Shown here: positions 6,601-13,605 of the stretch, in pieces | Layout: every line of letters begins with the position of its first letter | Position numbering within the stretch: the first letter of the stretch is position 1 | Origin: Acidobacteriota bacterium | Lineage (GTDB): Bacteria; Acidobacteriota; Aminicenantia; Aminicenantales; UBA4085 | Assembly (NCBI GenBank): GCA_028749235.1 | Contig: JAQULS010000014.1 | Location: 1 to 36,391 of the forward strand | DNA length: 36,391 nucleotides | Direction of reading: 5' to 3' | Notes under the pieces: model-generated | Told to the model about the DNA's origin: nothing | What the model saw: only the letters and a program-made list of their open reading frames with translations | Databases searched by the model: none | Translations under genes and position numbers: made by a program

Positions 6601-7814
6601 GCCAGGATCAGCTCCTTGAGGACGATGGCCTCGCGTTTGCCGACGCCCAGGCCGAGCGAAGCGGCTATATCGACGAAGCGGCGGCGGCTCTTGTCGTCGA
6701 ACTGCTGGATGCCGCGGTCGATCCTCTCATTGATCATCAGCTCATGGCCGACGAGGTCGACGGCGACCGGGTCGGTGCCGAAGAGCATCAGGTTGGGGTC
6801 GAAGAAGAACTTGGGGTTGGCGCCGGGGCCGCCGTCGTAGCAGCCCTGCAGGCCGTCCACGATGTTGAGAACCAGCTTGTCCCGCAGGGCGGGGAAGGCG
6901 TTCGGCTCGGCCACCGATTCGGCCCAGATCTTGTGCAGGCGGCCGGTGTTGCTGATCGAGCCGTAGGCCAGGTTCTTGAGGCACAGCGTCACCGTCGTCC
7001 CGGAGTTCTTGAAGATCGGGACGTTGATGATCTTGGTCAGCCGGCGGGTGACGATCTTGCTGAAGTAGGACTCCTTGCCCTCGTTGAGCATCAGGGGCAG
7101 GACGTCGCGGTTGTACTTCATCTCCACGTCGGCGAAATAGAAGGGCGCCTCGCGGTCGATCGAGTCCTTGGCCCACATCTCGCCTTTGTCGTCGTAGTAT
7201 TCGCCGTTGGGGCCGGTGTGCTCCGTGCCGACGATTTCGATCCCGGGGAAGCGCTCGGGGGTATAGCCGGCCTCGACCATCTGGAAATGGCGGCGGTCCC
7301 AAATGACGATGTTGGACTTGGGCAGTCCAGCCGCCAGAAGTCCGGCGATGATCGCGTCCACGACTTCGGGCTTGGTCGAAAGCAGCGCCCGGCCAATGGG
7401 GTTGATCTTGATCCCGACCACGTCGGAGGGGGAGACGAATTGGCGGAAGGCCCGGCCCATGTCGGTCTCGCCGGTCAGCCCGGCCATGCCGCTCCGGACC
7501 GCCTCCGCCGCTTTGGCGGGATCGATCTTGCCGCCGGTCGAGGCCCCGGGCGCGGACACCTTGACGACGCGGCCGGGATAGCGCCCGGGCATGGAGGCCG
7601 GCGTCCGGGGGATGTTTTTGATCTCGTCGATGTTGGTCTTGATGGGGACGGCGGGAGCCGGCGCGGCCGCCCGGTCCTGGCCCGAAGCCGTCCGGATCAT
7701 GGCCAGACCGGCCGCTCCGGCCGCGGCGGTATGCAGGAAGCCGCGGCGGCTGACGGCTCCGGGGCGCGCGACCTCGTTCTCTCCGGTCAGGATGAATATG
7801 TCGTCCTGGGACAT
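6597..7814 (-). CDS. DUF362 domain protein with Tat signal
   Basis: 405 aa. A twin-arginine signal is visible, SRRGFLHTAAAGAAGLAM (about 22-39), implying export in folded form. The DUF362 core is seen in SPSDVVGIKINPIG (about 128-141) and DPVAVDLVGHELMI near the C-terminus. DUF362 proteins often carry or accompany iron-sulfur clusters, but no CxxCxxC cluster motif is present here. Start ATG 7812-7814 follows AAGGAG at good spacing. The gene is co-directional and overlaps the DUF6599-like gene. Biochemical role unknown. Confidence 0.85.
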   Translation of the reverse strand: MSQDDIFILTGENEVARPGAVSRRGFLHTAAAGAAGLAMIRTASGQDRAAAPAPAVPIKTNIDEIKNIPRTPASMPGRYPGRVVKVSAPGASTGGKIDPAKAAEAVRSGMAGLTGETDMGRAFRQFVSPSDVVGIKINPIGRALLSTKPEVVDAIIAGLLAAGLPKSNIVIWDRRHFQMVEAGYTPERFPGIEIVGTEHTGPNGEYYDDKGEMWAKDSIDREAPFYFADVEMKYNRDVLPLMLNEGKESYFSKIVTRRLTKIINVPIFKNSGTTVTLCLKNLAYGSISNTGRLHKIWAESVAEPNAFPALRDKLVLNIVDGLQGCYDGGPGANPKFFFDPNLMLFGTDPVAVDLVGHELMINERIDRGIQQFDDKSRRRFVDIAASLGLGVGKREAIVLKELILA

Positions 7815-7841
7815 GGGGGCTCCTTGCTTCGATTTTCCCCT

Positions 7842-7871
7842 ACTCTAACCGCGACTCGGCAGGACTGTCAA
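7842..7871 (-). promoter_or_regulatory. Predicted promoter of the DUF362-DUF6599 operon
   Basis: Minus strand: TTGACA (7871-7866, 6/6), 18-nt spacer, TAGAGT (7847-7842, 4/6), about 28 nt before the start codon. Confidence 0.5.
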
Positions 7872-7926
7872 TTCAGCGGGCCTCGGATTCACCCGGATTT
7901 CTCATGCCGATGGACGGCTTTTTCTT

Positions 7927-8220
7927 GGTTCATCTCTCATCTTCGGGGCCTGCAGCACGGTATTTGGCCCGGCGGCGCGGGTTCTTCACGCCTTTTCCCA
8001 CTTCTTTTCTCGGTGCCTCCGTAACTCCGCATGCTTGATCTTACGGACTTATACGATCTCCCACTCCATCTCTATATTGATAGATAATCGGGTGCTCAAA
8101 CATACTCCGGCGCCCGTTGGGTACCCTCGAAAAGGTGTGGAAAAAGGCTAAACCCGCGCGGTTTCGCCGTTGGCCAAATACCGTGCCGCCTAACCATCCC
8201 CCGGAGTTGGGAGATGAACC
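7927..8220. repeat. Diverged long inverted repeat (two copies of one dispersed sequence)
   Basis: This fills most of the gene-free stretch 7815-8313. The left arm (7927-8001) matches the reverse complement of the right arm (about 8137-8220) in ordered blocks: GGTTCATCTC, a 15-bp exact block (7955-7969 with 8172-8186), GCGCGGGTT, and GCCTTTT(T)CCCAC, with small indels between. Read in the matching frames both arms encode FIS(H/Q)LRG...HGIWP peptides, so this may be two inverted copies of a decayed coding or mobile sequence. No transposase is present. Confidence 0.65.
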
Positions 8221-8232
8221 TTTTTCTTTTCG

Positions 8233-8263
8233 TTGGATGGAACGGCGGAAATTCTGCTACAAT
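8233..8263 (+). promoter_or_regulatory. Predicted extended -10 promoter for the RsbW-like gene
   Basis: TGCTACAAT (8255-8263) is an extended -10 with TACAAT 5/6 to consensus. The -35 TTGGAT (8233-8238) is at a long 19-nt spacing. The start codon lies 50 nt further on. Confidence 0.45.
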
Positions 8264-8313
8264 TCCATCCAGAGACGCGGACCCGGCCGGGCCGGAACAG
8301 GGAGAATGGTTTG

Positions 8314-8754
8314 ATGATGCCTGACGATCCGCACGAGGCAAGCCGGCGCACCCTGACCATCCGGTCCGAACTGTCCGAGATCGACAAAGCCCGTGCCTTC
8401 CTCCGCGAATCCCTGGCCCCTTGCCGCCTGGATGAGGAAGAGATCTTCAAGCTCGAGCTGGCGCTGGTCGAGATCTGCGTCAACATCACCCGCTACGCCT
8501 ATCCGGACGGCGGCGGCCCGATCGGTTTGACTCTGTGGATTGAGCCGGGGATCTGCCTGGAAATCCGGGATTCCGGCGTGCCTTTCGATCCGCGCCTCCT
8601 CCCTCCGCCCGACCTGGACCGGCTGCTGGCCTCGAGCCGGCGCGGCGGCTTGGGCGTCTACCTGGCCCGCAAACTGGTGGATGACTTCGACTACAAGCGG
8701 GAGAACGAGGAAAACATCGTCACCCTCTCCCGCTGTCTGCCGTTCACGAATTGA
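8314..8754 (+). CDS. RsbW-like serine kinase / anti-sigma factor (HATPase)
   Basis: 146-aa GHKL ATPase of the RsbW/SpoIIAB type. Members phosphorylate a serine on a STAS-domain partner and often hold a sigma factor. Seen: N-box LVEICVN (E53, N57), G1 box RDSGVPFDP (D86, G88) and G2 box GGLGVYLARKLVD (111-123). The start ATG 8314 follows GGGAGA; a second ATG is next to it. It is monocistronic and converges on the secreted kinase-like gene at 8889. Likely partners in the same block are the STAS protein (13234-13581) and the SpoIIE-type phosphatase (18466-20133). No sigma factor gene is in the window. Confidence 0.85.
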   Translation: MMPDDPHEASRRTLTIRSELSEIDKARAFLRESLAPCRLDEEEIFKLELALVEICVNITRYAYPDGGGPIGLTLWIEPGICLEIRDSGVPFDPRLLPPPDLDRLLASSRRGGLGVYLARKLVDDFDYKRENEENIVTLSRCLPFTN

Positions 8755-8850
8755 TACATTCGCGGCGCCAAACCCCGATTTTCAAATCGGAGTTAAAAGC
8801 GCCGCTCCGTATGAACCCCGCAAAGCCCGGGGTATCGAACGGGTTTATTG
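8754..8850. repeat. Dispersed hairpin-rich repeat, copy A
   Basis: About 97 bp, starting at the last base of the RsbW-like stop codon. It aligns along its length with 28112-28219 (copy B) in the same orientation. It contains the nested stems GCGGCGC/GCGCCGC and CCCCGATTT-TC-AAATCGGAG (one mismatch), then a weaker CCCCG/CGGGG stem. It fills the junction between two convergent genes. Confidence 0.7.
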
Positions 8851-8888
8851 AACGGCTTTCCCCATTTCCGGGGAAACGGGACGAGGTC

Positions 8889-9713
8889 TTAGTAGAGCGT
8901 CGCTTCTTCTCCGTTGAGCTTGACCAGCCGGTCCATCTCGGCCAGGATGAGGTCCCGCCGCTTCAGCAGGGCGGCGATCTCGGCCTCGTCCAGGTATTCG
9001 CCGACGGCCGCCTTGACCGTTTCGGCCGTCAATCCCTTGAGCTTTTCGACGAAGGCCCGCGGCAGCTCCTTCATCGGTTTGGGCCCCTCGCGGTGTTTCT
9101 CCGTGTAGATGAGCTCGTCCGTGAATCGCTTGCCGGTCCGGAAGGAGCGGGAGTGGTCGATCAGGATGATCTTCCAGTCGTCGCGGATGAGGAGGTTGTT
9201 GCCGTGCCGGTCCTCGTTGCCGATCAGGTTGTCGAAGGCCCGCTGCAGGTAGGTGGACCGGTTCCAGCCGAAGACGAAGCGGGGCGGAACCGGGATCTTC
9301 TTGTCGTTTTTGACGTTGAGGGTCATCCTGCTTTCGGCCCAATCCTGCATCGAGCCGCGGACCTCTTTGTAGCGGCGCTCGATCGTCGCCGGCACCATGG
9401 CGAGCCCGATCAGGCGGTCGATGCGGTAGGCGGCGATCTCGTACTGCCAGCGGTCCGGCCGGCCCCGTTCGGCCTTGTCGATGTCCTTCCATAAAGCGAA
9501 CTTCCGAACCCCGTCTTTTTCCAGGGTCAGCTTATAAGGATTGGTCACGGCGGACGGCCCGGTGAGCTGTTCGGCGCCCTTGACCTCCGCCGCGGCCAGA
9601 TACTCCTCGGCGGCCTTGTCCCCCGCCGGGTCGATGGCCTGGCTGGCCGCCCAGGCGGCGCCGAGAATCAACACGGTCCATGCAGCGATGACAAAAACGG
9701 TATTCTTGTGCAT
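8889..9713 (-). CDS. Secreted kinase-fold protein (HipA/PI3K/FAM20-type motifs), copy 1
   Basis: 274 aa with a Sec signal (MHKNTVFVIAAWTVLILGAAWA). Kinase-like catalytic features are visible in order: candidate ATP lysine K76 (FALWKD), glutamate E92 (YEIAAYRIDRLIGL), catalytic loop NEDRHGNN (D168, H170, N173) and metal aspartate in LIDHSRSF (D186). DRHxxN followed by IDH is the pattern of PI3K-, HipA- and FAM20-like kinases, so phosphotransfer outside the cytoplasm is plausible. Start ATG 9711-9713 has AGGGAGGGGG upstream. It is 17 nt downstream of the NTT carrier and last gene of a four-gene operon. Substrate unknown; lipid, sugar or protein kinase roles are all possible. Confidence 0.72.
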   Translation of the reverse strand: MHKNTVFVIAAWTVLILGAAWAASQAIDPAGDKAAEEYLAAAEVKGAEQLTGPSAVTNPYKLTLEKDGVRKFALWKDIDKAERGRPDRWQYEIAAYRIDRLIGLAMVPATIERRYKEVRGSMQDWAESRMTLNVKNDKKIPVPPRFVFGWNRSTYLQRAFDNLIGNEDRHGNNLLIRDDWKIILIDHSRSFRTGKRFTDELIYTEKHREGPKPMKELPRAFVEKLKGLTAETVKAAVGEYLDEAEIAALLKRRDLILAEMDRLVKLNGEEATLY

Positions 9714-9730
9714 CGGTCCCCCTCCCTGGG

Positions 9731-11086
9731 TCAATTCTTCGCCTTGGCCTCGCTTCCGCCGCCGCTTCCGTTCCGACGGAACTCGCGCGCGATCAGGATG
9801 GCCAGGGCGATCCATATGACAATGGCGGCGAGATTGACGATGGCCAGCCCCTCGAGCTTCATGGCCAGCCAGGACGATCCGACGAAGACGGCCAGGGCGG
9901 AGAGGGTGTCGCCGCCCCGTTGGAAAAAGGTGTCGATGGCCACCTTGGCCTTGTATTTCTCCTCCCGCGAGGTCCGCAGGAAGAGGGCCGCCTTGGTCGT
10001 GTTCATCAGCGAGTAATCCGTGCCGTTTTCGGCCGCCTTGATCCATTTGAGGACGATAAGAGAGGCGCCGAAGGCCGTGTAGCCGTAGCCGCCCAGAACG
10101 AAGATGGGCAGAACGAGAAGCGCCCCGCCGATGCCCACCCAGCGGAAGATCCGGGAGACGAGAAAGAGCTGGATGAGAATCGTCAGCAGGGCGGCCAGGG
10201 ATTGATAGTCGGCGAAAGCCCGGCCGATGTAGGCTTCCAGGGACAGCCCGCCCGCCGTGCCCGAGGCGATGGCCCTCTCCGCCGTCTTGGTCTGCAGGGA
10301 GCTGAACATGTACTCGCCGTTGGCGTTGATGAAGTTGTAGACGCCGATGAGCAGGGCGATATAGAGAAGATAACGCTTCCGAAAAATAAGCTGGAAGCCG
10401 CCGCCGGCTTTCAGCGGCCGCTCCGCTTCGCCGGCCGCCGCCTTTCCCTCCGCCGTCCCCGAGGCCGCCAGCCGGACTTCCCGCCGGTGGACGGTCCAGA
10501 CGAGGAGAATGCAGACCCCCAGCAGGGCGGCGACCACGAGCATCATGTTGAACGAGCCGAGCGGGGCGAACAGCCGCTTGGCCAGCTTGCCGCCGAAGAA
10601 GGCGCCCAGGTTTCCGCCCAGGGCGATCAGCGGGAAGAGGCGCTTGCCGTCCGCCTCGCCGTAGAGGTCGTTGGCGAAGCTCCAGAACTGGGCCACGACC
10701 ATCAGGTTGAAGATCCCGACCCAGAGAAAGAAGACGATGCTCATCGTTCCCCGGGACAGGCCGGCCAGATGCAGAGCGTAAAAGAGAACGAGGTTGGAAA
10801 TGAAGAAGAGCGTGACCCACGTGATCAGGACATGGCGCGGGACCTTGGAGGCCAGGCGGCTGAAGGCCTTGATGACGAAGATGATCAGCACGGCCTGCAG
10901 CGCCCCCAGGTAGCTCTTGGTCTGGGGATCCTGGCCCGTCAGGATCAGGGCTTCCCGGATCGGCTTCAGGATGTAATAGGCGAAGAGCAGGACGAAGATG
11001 TTGAGCCCCAGCCAGAAGGCCTTGGCGCCTTCGCCGGGACGGATGTCCCAGTTCAGCCGCAGGAGGCGATAGAGAGGGTTGGTCAC
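9731..11086 (-). CDS. NTT/TLC-type nucleotide carrier (ATP/ADP translocase family, MFS fold)
   Basis: 451 aa, about 12 membrane spans. Family features: KPIREALIL in the first span, FWSFANDLYGEADGKRLFPLIALGGNLGAFFGG (short form: FWSFANDLY...GGNLGAFFGG), and DYSLMNTTKAALF...KYKAKVAIDTFFQRGGD near residue 370-400, which corresponds to the conserved block of ATP/ADP translocases. Start is GTG 11084-11086, 10 nt after the upstream kinase-like gene. Odd: where the two larger paralogues in this window have (S/T)RE(L/I)LY, this protein has TKAALF, so the glutamate is missing. Substrate could be ATP/ADP or another nucleotide; direction of transport cannot be read from sequence. Confidence 0.8.
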   Translation of the reverse strand: MTNPLYRLLRLNWDIRPGEGAKAFWLGLNIFVLLFAYYILKPIREALILTGQDPQTKSYLGALQAVLIIFVIKAFSRLASKVPRHVLITWVTLFFISNLVLFYALHLAGLSRGTMSIVFFLWVGIFNLMVVAQFWSFANDLYGEADGKRLFPLIALGGNLGAFFGGKLAKRLFAPLGSFNMMLVVAALLGVCILLVWTVHRREVRLAASGTAEGKAAAGEAERPLKAGGGFQLIFRKRYLLYIALLIGVYNFINANGEYMFSSLQTKTAERAIASGTAGGLSLEAYIGRAFADYQSLAALLTILIQLFLVSRIFRWVGIGGALLVLPIFVLGGYGYTAFGASLIVLKWIKAAENGTDYSLMNTTKAALFLRTSREEKYKAKVAIDTFFQRGGDTLSALAVFVGSSWLAMKLEGLAIVNLAAIVIWIALAILIAREFRRNGSGGGSEAKAKN

Positions 11087-11096
11087 GGTTTCCGCC

Positions 11097-11951
11097 TCAT
11101 TCGGACTTGGCGGGGTAAAGGACCGCCGCCTCGCCCATGGCCCGGATCCGTTCCCGCAGGTGGGCGATGATCCGATCCTTGCGTCCGCAGAGGGCGGCGA
11201 TCTCGTCCCCGCTCAACCAGACTCTCAGCCGTTTTTTCGTCGCGGCCGGGTCCATCCGCAGCAGCCGTTCGTAGAGATCCCGGGGGCACCTTTCGATCAG
11301 GCAATCTTCGGCCAGCTCGGGGCTGAGCGAGAAGGCCTCGGCCAGGTCGACCCGGCAGACTCGCCACAGGTCCTTGTCGATGAGCGTGTCGTCCAGGTTG
11401 CCGCAGGCATCTCCGGCCATGGCCTCGAAGAGCCGCACCGCGTCCAGGCTGTTCCGGAAAGCGGCCGCGTCGGGCGGCTCCAGGCCGGACCGGATGCGGT
11501 CGCGCTCGGAGAGGCTGTTCTCGGCATAGAGCTGCAGGGCGCCGCGGACGCCCCGAATGGTCCTCTCCACGGTGGGAGGGACGATCTCCAGCTGGAGGAG
11601 CTTACTCAGCTCGTAGGCGGCCACCTCGTACCGGAAGCTGTGAGCGAGGGGATGAGGCTGCGGGCGGTGGACGTACTTGAAGACGGCCCGGGCCCGAACC
11701 CCGTCCTTCTCGAGGCTGACGAGCCAGGGCAGGGTGCGTCCCGCTTGAGCCTCTTTTTCAACGTTCACCACGGCCGCGGAGCGCAGGAACTTTTCGAAGT
11801 CCGCGCAGCTCCATTGGGCCGTGATCTTTCCCTGGCCAGCCGTTTCCGCGGCCCTCACGCCTGTGCTTGGCAGTATGAGAGCCAAGGCCGCGACGAATCC
11901 CCCGATCATGGCCGCCTTAATCGCCGATCGGGCCGTTTGCCCTTGAGCCAT
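11097..11951 (-). CDS. Secreted kinase-fold protein, copy 2, with altered catalytic loop
   Basis: 284 aa with an N-terminal export signal (hydrophobic about 14-34, ending GVRAAE). It is a clear paralogue of the protein at 8889-9713: shared (K/R)YE(I/V)AAY core (E109), VP.TVER block, C-terminal EIAAL..R.D.I..... and a final GEAAVLYP versus GEEATLY. The catalytic loop reads GDACGN (D181, N185) instead of EDRHGNN, so the RH pair is lost; the later aspartate is kept in VDLAEAF (D202). It may be a pseudokinase or a different enzyme. The start at ATG 11951 overlaps the phosphatase gene by 35 nt and has GGAAGG just upstream; an internal ATG at 11909 would also leave a signal-like segment. Confidence 0.65.
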   Translation of the reverse strand: MAQGQTARSAIKAAMIGGFVAALALILPSTGVRAAETAGQGKITAQWSCADFEKFLRSAAVVNVEKEAQAGRTLPWLVSLEKDGVRARAVFKYVHRPQPHPLAHSFRYEVAAYELSKLLQLEIVPPTVERTIRGVRGALQLYAENSLSERDRIRSGLEPPDAAAFRNSLDAVRLFEAMAGDACGNLDDTLIDKDLWRVCRVDLAEAFSLSPELAEDCLIERCPRDLYERLLRMDPAATKKRLRVWLSGDEIAALCGRKDRIIAHLRERIRAMGEAAVLYPAKSE

Positions 11952-13113
11952 CGTCCTTCCCCCAGACCGTGTAGTGGATTCCGTCTTCGATGATCAGCGC
12001 GCCGACCCGGCCGGCGATGCCGTCCCAAATGCCCGTATCGATGATCCAGACCTTGCCCCCGAAGCGGGACAGGCCGTCGAGTGTCCGCGAGCCGCCCGTG
12101 GGCGTATGGGCGATGACCATGACCTTGGCCTTGACCGCGGCCAGGATCGCATCGAGCTCCTTGGCCATGACGCCCTCGGGCTTGATGGCTAGGTCCCGGT
12201 ACCAAAGCGGCCCCAGGCTGTCGTAGAGCACCCGGGTCGGCCGCGCCAGCCCGGTGACGAAGGAAAGAAGCTCGTCCTGCACCGTCCGATTGATCCTCTC
12301 GAACGGCCAGGCGGCGTAGCGGTCGTTCAGCCCGCCGTGGACGAAGACCGTGTCGTCGATCCGAATGATGGTGTCGTGCGAGGCGATCCAGCGGCCGTAG
12401 TCCCGCCGCAGGAACTCGAAGTAAGCCGCCTGCGCGCTCGAGTTGGTGGGCATGGCCTTCGCCCACATCTTCTTGACGTCGGCCCCGGGGCCGTTCTTGC
12501 GGCGGAACTCGGTCTCGGCCCGGCGGCGGAGACGCTCGGGGACGAAGGCGATGAACTGCTCGGGCGACACGAAGTCCTTGTAATCGAAGGACAGGCCCAT
12601 GAGGGCCATGGCCTCGTGGTTGCCGATGAGCATGTGGACGCGGCCACCCGCGGCGGCGGCTTCCGCTTCCAGGCGGCGCAGGAGGTCGAAGATGTCCTTG
12701 GCCCGCGGCCCGCGGTCCAGGACGTCGCCCATCTGGACAAGGTGCGCCTGGCCGCCGATCCAGTGCAGGTCGGGGCCGACCAAGCCGGTTCCTTGCAGGA
12801 TGGCGGCGAATTCGTCGTAGGCGCCATGCAGGTCGCCCACGGCCACGACCCGGGAAACGCCCGTCCAGACGGCGCCCTGTCCGGGCGGCCGCCCGTTTGT
12901 CCGGCCGCCCGGCGGGAGGCCGCGCTGGGCGTGCGGGGGAGGCGGGAGAACCTGCGGCGAAGCCGTTCTCGGAGTCGCCGCCTTCGGCATGATCATCATC
13001 ATCGCCGTCGCGATGATGATGACGATCGAAGCGATCGAAGCGATCGAAGGCGATGCCGTCCTGGGGACGGCGGCGCAGCCGAATCCGGTCCTGCTCGCGG
13101 GGCTCCCTCTCAT
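11917..13113 (-). CDS. Exported PPP-like metallophosphoesterase (Shewanella-type phosphatase family)
   Basis: 398 aa. A hydrophobic segment IASIVIIIATAMMMIM (about 27-42) followed by a Pro-rich stretch suggests a signal anchor or signal peptide. Dimetal phosphoesterase motifs in order: GDLHG (93-97), GDVLDRG (129-135), GNHE (164-167), VFVHGGLND and VIAHTPTGG further on. These match bacterial PPP/calcineurin-like protein phosphatases. First gene of the operon phosphatase - kinase-like 2 - carrier - kinase-like 1; it could reverse phosphorylation made by the kinase-like proteins. Start ATG 13113 has TAAGGG upstream, but the predicted promoter is very close, so a downstream start is possible; without it the export signal would be lost. 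Confidence 0.82.
   Translation of the reverse strand: MRGSPASRTGFGCAAVPRTASPSIASIASIVIIIATAMMMIMPKAATPRTASPQVLPPPPHAQRGLPPGGRTNGRPPGQGAVWTGVSRVVAVGDLHGAYDEFAAILQGTGLVGPDLHWIGGQAHLVQMGDVLDRGPRAKDIFDLLRRLEAEAAAAGGRVHMLIGNHEAMALMGLSFDYKDFVSPEQFIAFVPERLRRRAETEFRRKNGPGADVKKMWAKAMPTNSSAQAAYFEFLRRDYGRWIASHDTIIRIDDTVFVHGGLNDRYAAWPFERINRTVQDELLSFVTGLARPTRVLYDSLGPLWYRDLAIKPEGVMAKELDAILAAVKAKVMVIAHTPTGGSRTLDGLSRFGGKVWIIDTGIWDGIAGRVGALIIEDGIHYTVWGKDDGSRANGPIGD
13023..13049. repeat. 9-bp tandem repeat, three copies
   Basis: CGATCGAAG repeated three times without change, inside the phosphatase gene. On the coding strand it specifies the SIASIASIV part of the hydrophobic N-terminal segment, so copy number changes would lengthen or shorten the membrane segment by three residues per unit without a frameshift. 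Confidence 0.85.
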
Positions 13114-13125
13114 GAATCTGCCCTT

Positions 13126-13154
13126 ACTATCCGAGGAACGGGGAAAGCTGTCAA
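13126..13154 (-). promoter_or_regulatory. Predicted promoter of the phosphatase/kinase/carrier operon
   Basis: Minus strand: TTGACA (13154-13149, 6/6), 17-nt spacer, GATAGT (13131-13126, 4/6). The expected transcript start is only a few nt before ATG 13113, so either the leader is very short or translation starts further in. Confidence 0.5.
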
Positions 13155-13189
13155 GGGGGAGGCTCCCGGGCGCCGCGGACCGGTTCCGT

Positions 13190-13219
13190 TTGACTTCCCG
13201 GCCCTCCTTTTGATACAAG
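13190..13219 (+). promoter_or_regulatory. Predicted promoter of the STAS/NTT-HEAT operon
   Basis: TTGACT (13190-13195, 5/6), 18-nt spacer, TACAAG (13214-13219, 4/6). It is divergent from the promoter at 13126-13154, so both operons share a 120-bp control region. Confidence 0.45.
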
Positions 13220-13233
13220 AACAAGGGAGTTTC

Positions 13234-13581
13234 ATGGTCATCGACAAGCGCGAGAAAGAGGGCATCGTCATCTTCGACGTTGAAGGGGAGATCAAGCGCT
13301 CGGACGTCCCGGACGTAACCCTGCACGACCGGGTCAAAACGGAGCTTGATGAAGGGCGGCGGTTCATCCTCCTCAACTTCGAGAAGGTCGGGTTCATCGA
13401 CAGCTTCGGGGTCGGCGAGATTCTGGCCAGCTACATCTCCACCCACAACCTCGGCGGCAAGCTCAAACTGGCCCGCATTTCCAAGAAGCTCACTCTCGTC
13501 TTCCAAGTGACCATGCTGACCAAGGTCCTGGATATCTTCGAGGACGAAGACGCGGCCCTGCGCAGCTTTCTCCGCGACTGA
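13234..13581 (+). CDS. STAS-domain anti-sigma factor antagonist
   Basis: 115 aa, single STAS domain of the SpoIIAA/RsbV type. The phosphorylation-loop region reads NFEKVGFIDSFGVGEIL; the serine at the position of SpoIIAA Ser58 is kept (S57 in D-S-F-G), while the following Ser/Thr is Phe. It is therefore a plausible substrate of the RsbW-like kinase at 8314-8754 and of the SpoIIE-type phosphatase at 18466-20133. Start ATG 13234 follows AGGGAG. First gene of a plus-strand operon; 24 nt separate it from the NTT-HEAT gene. Confidence 0.88.
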   Translation: MVIDKREKEGIVIFDVEGEIKRSDVPDVTLHDRVKTELDEGRRFILLNFEKVGFIDSFGVGEILASYISTHNLGGKLKLARISKKLTLVFQVTMLTKVLDIFEDEDAALRSFLRD

Positions 13582-13605
13582 CGCGCGCCGCAGCGGGATC
13601 CCTTC

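Noticed and set aside
6486-8024. Long plus-strand open frame (512 codons) opposite the DUF362 and DUF6599-like genes
   Set aside because: It is antisense to two genes with clear domains and coupled starts; long shadow frames are common at this GC content. Its last codons enter the inverted-repeat arm, which is noted separately.
9920-11170. Plus-strand open frame opposite the NTT carrier
   Set aside because: Charged low-complexity shadow of a membrane protein gene.
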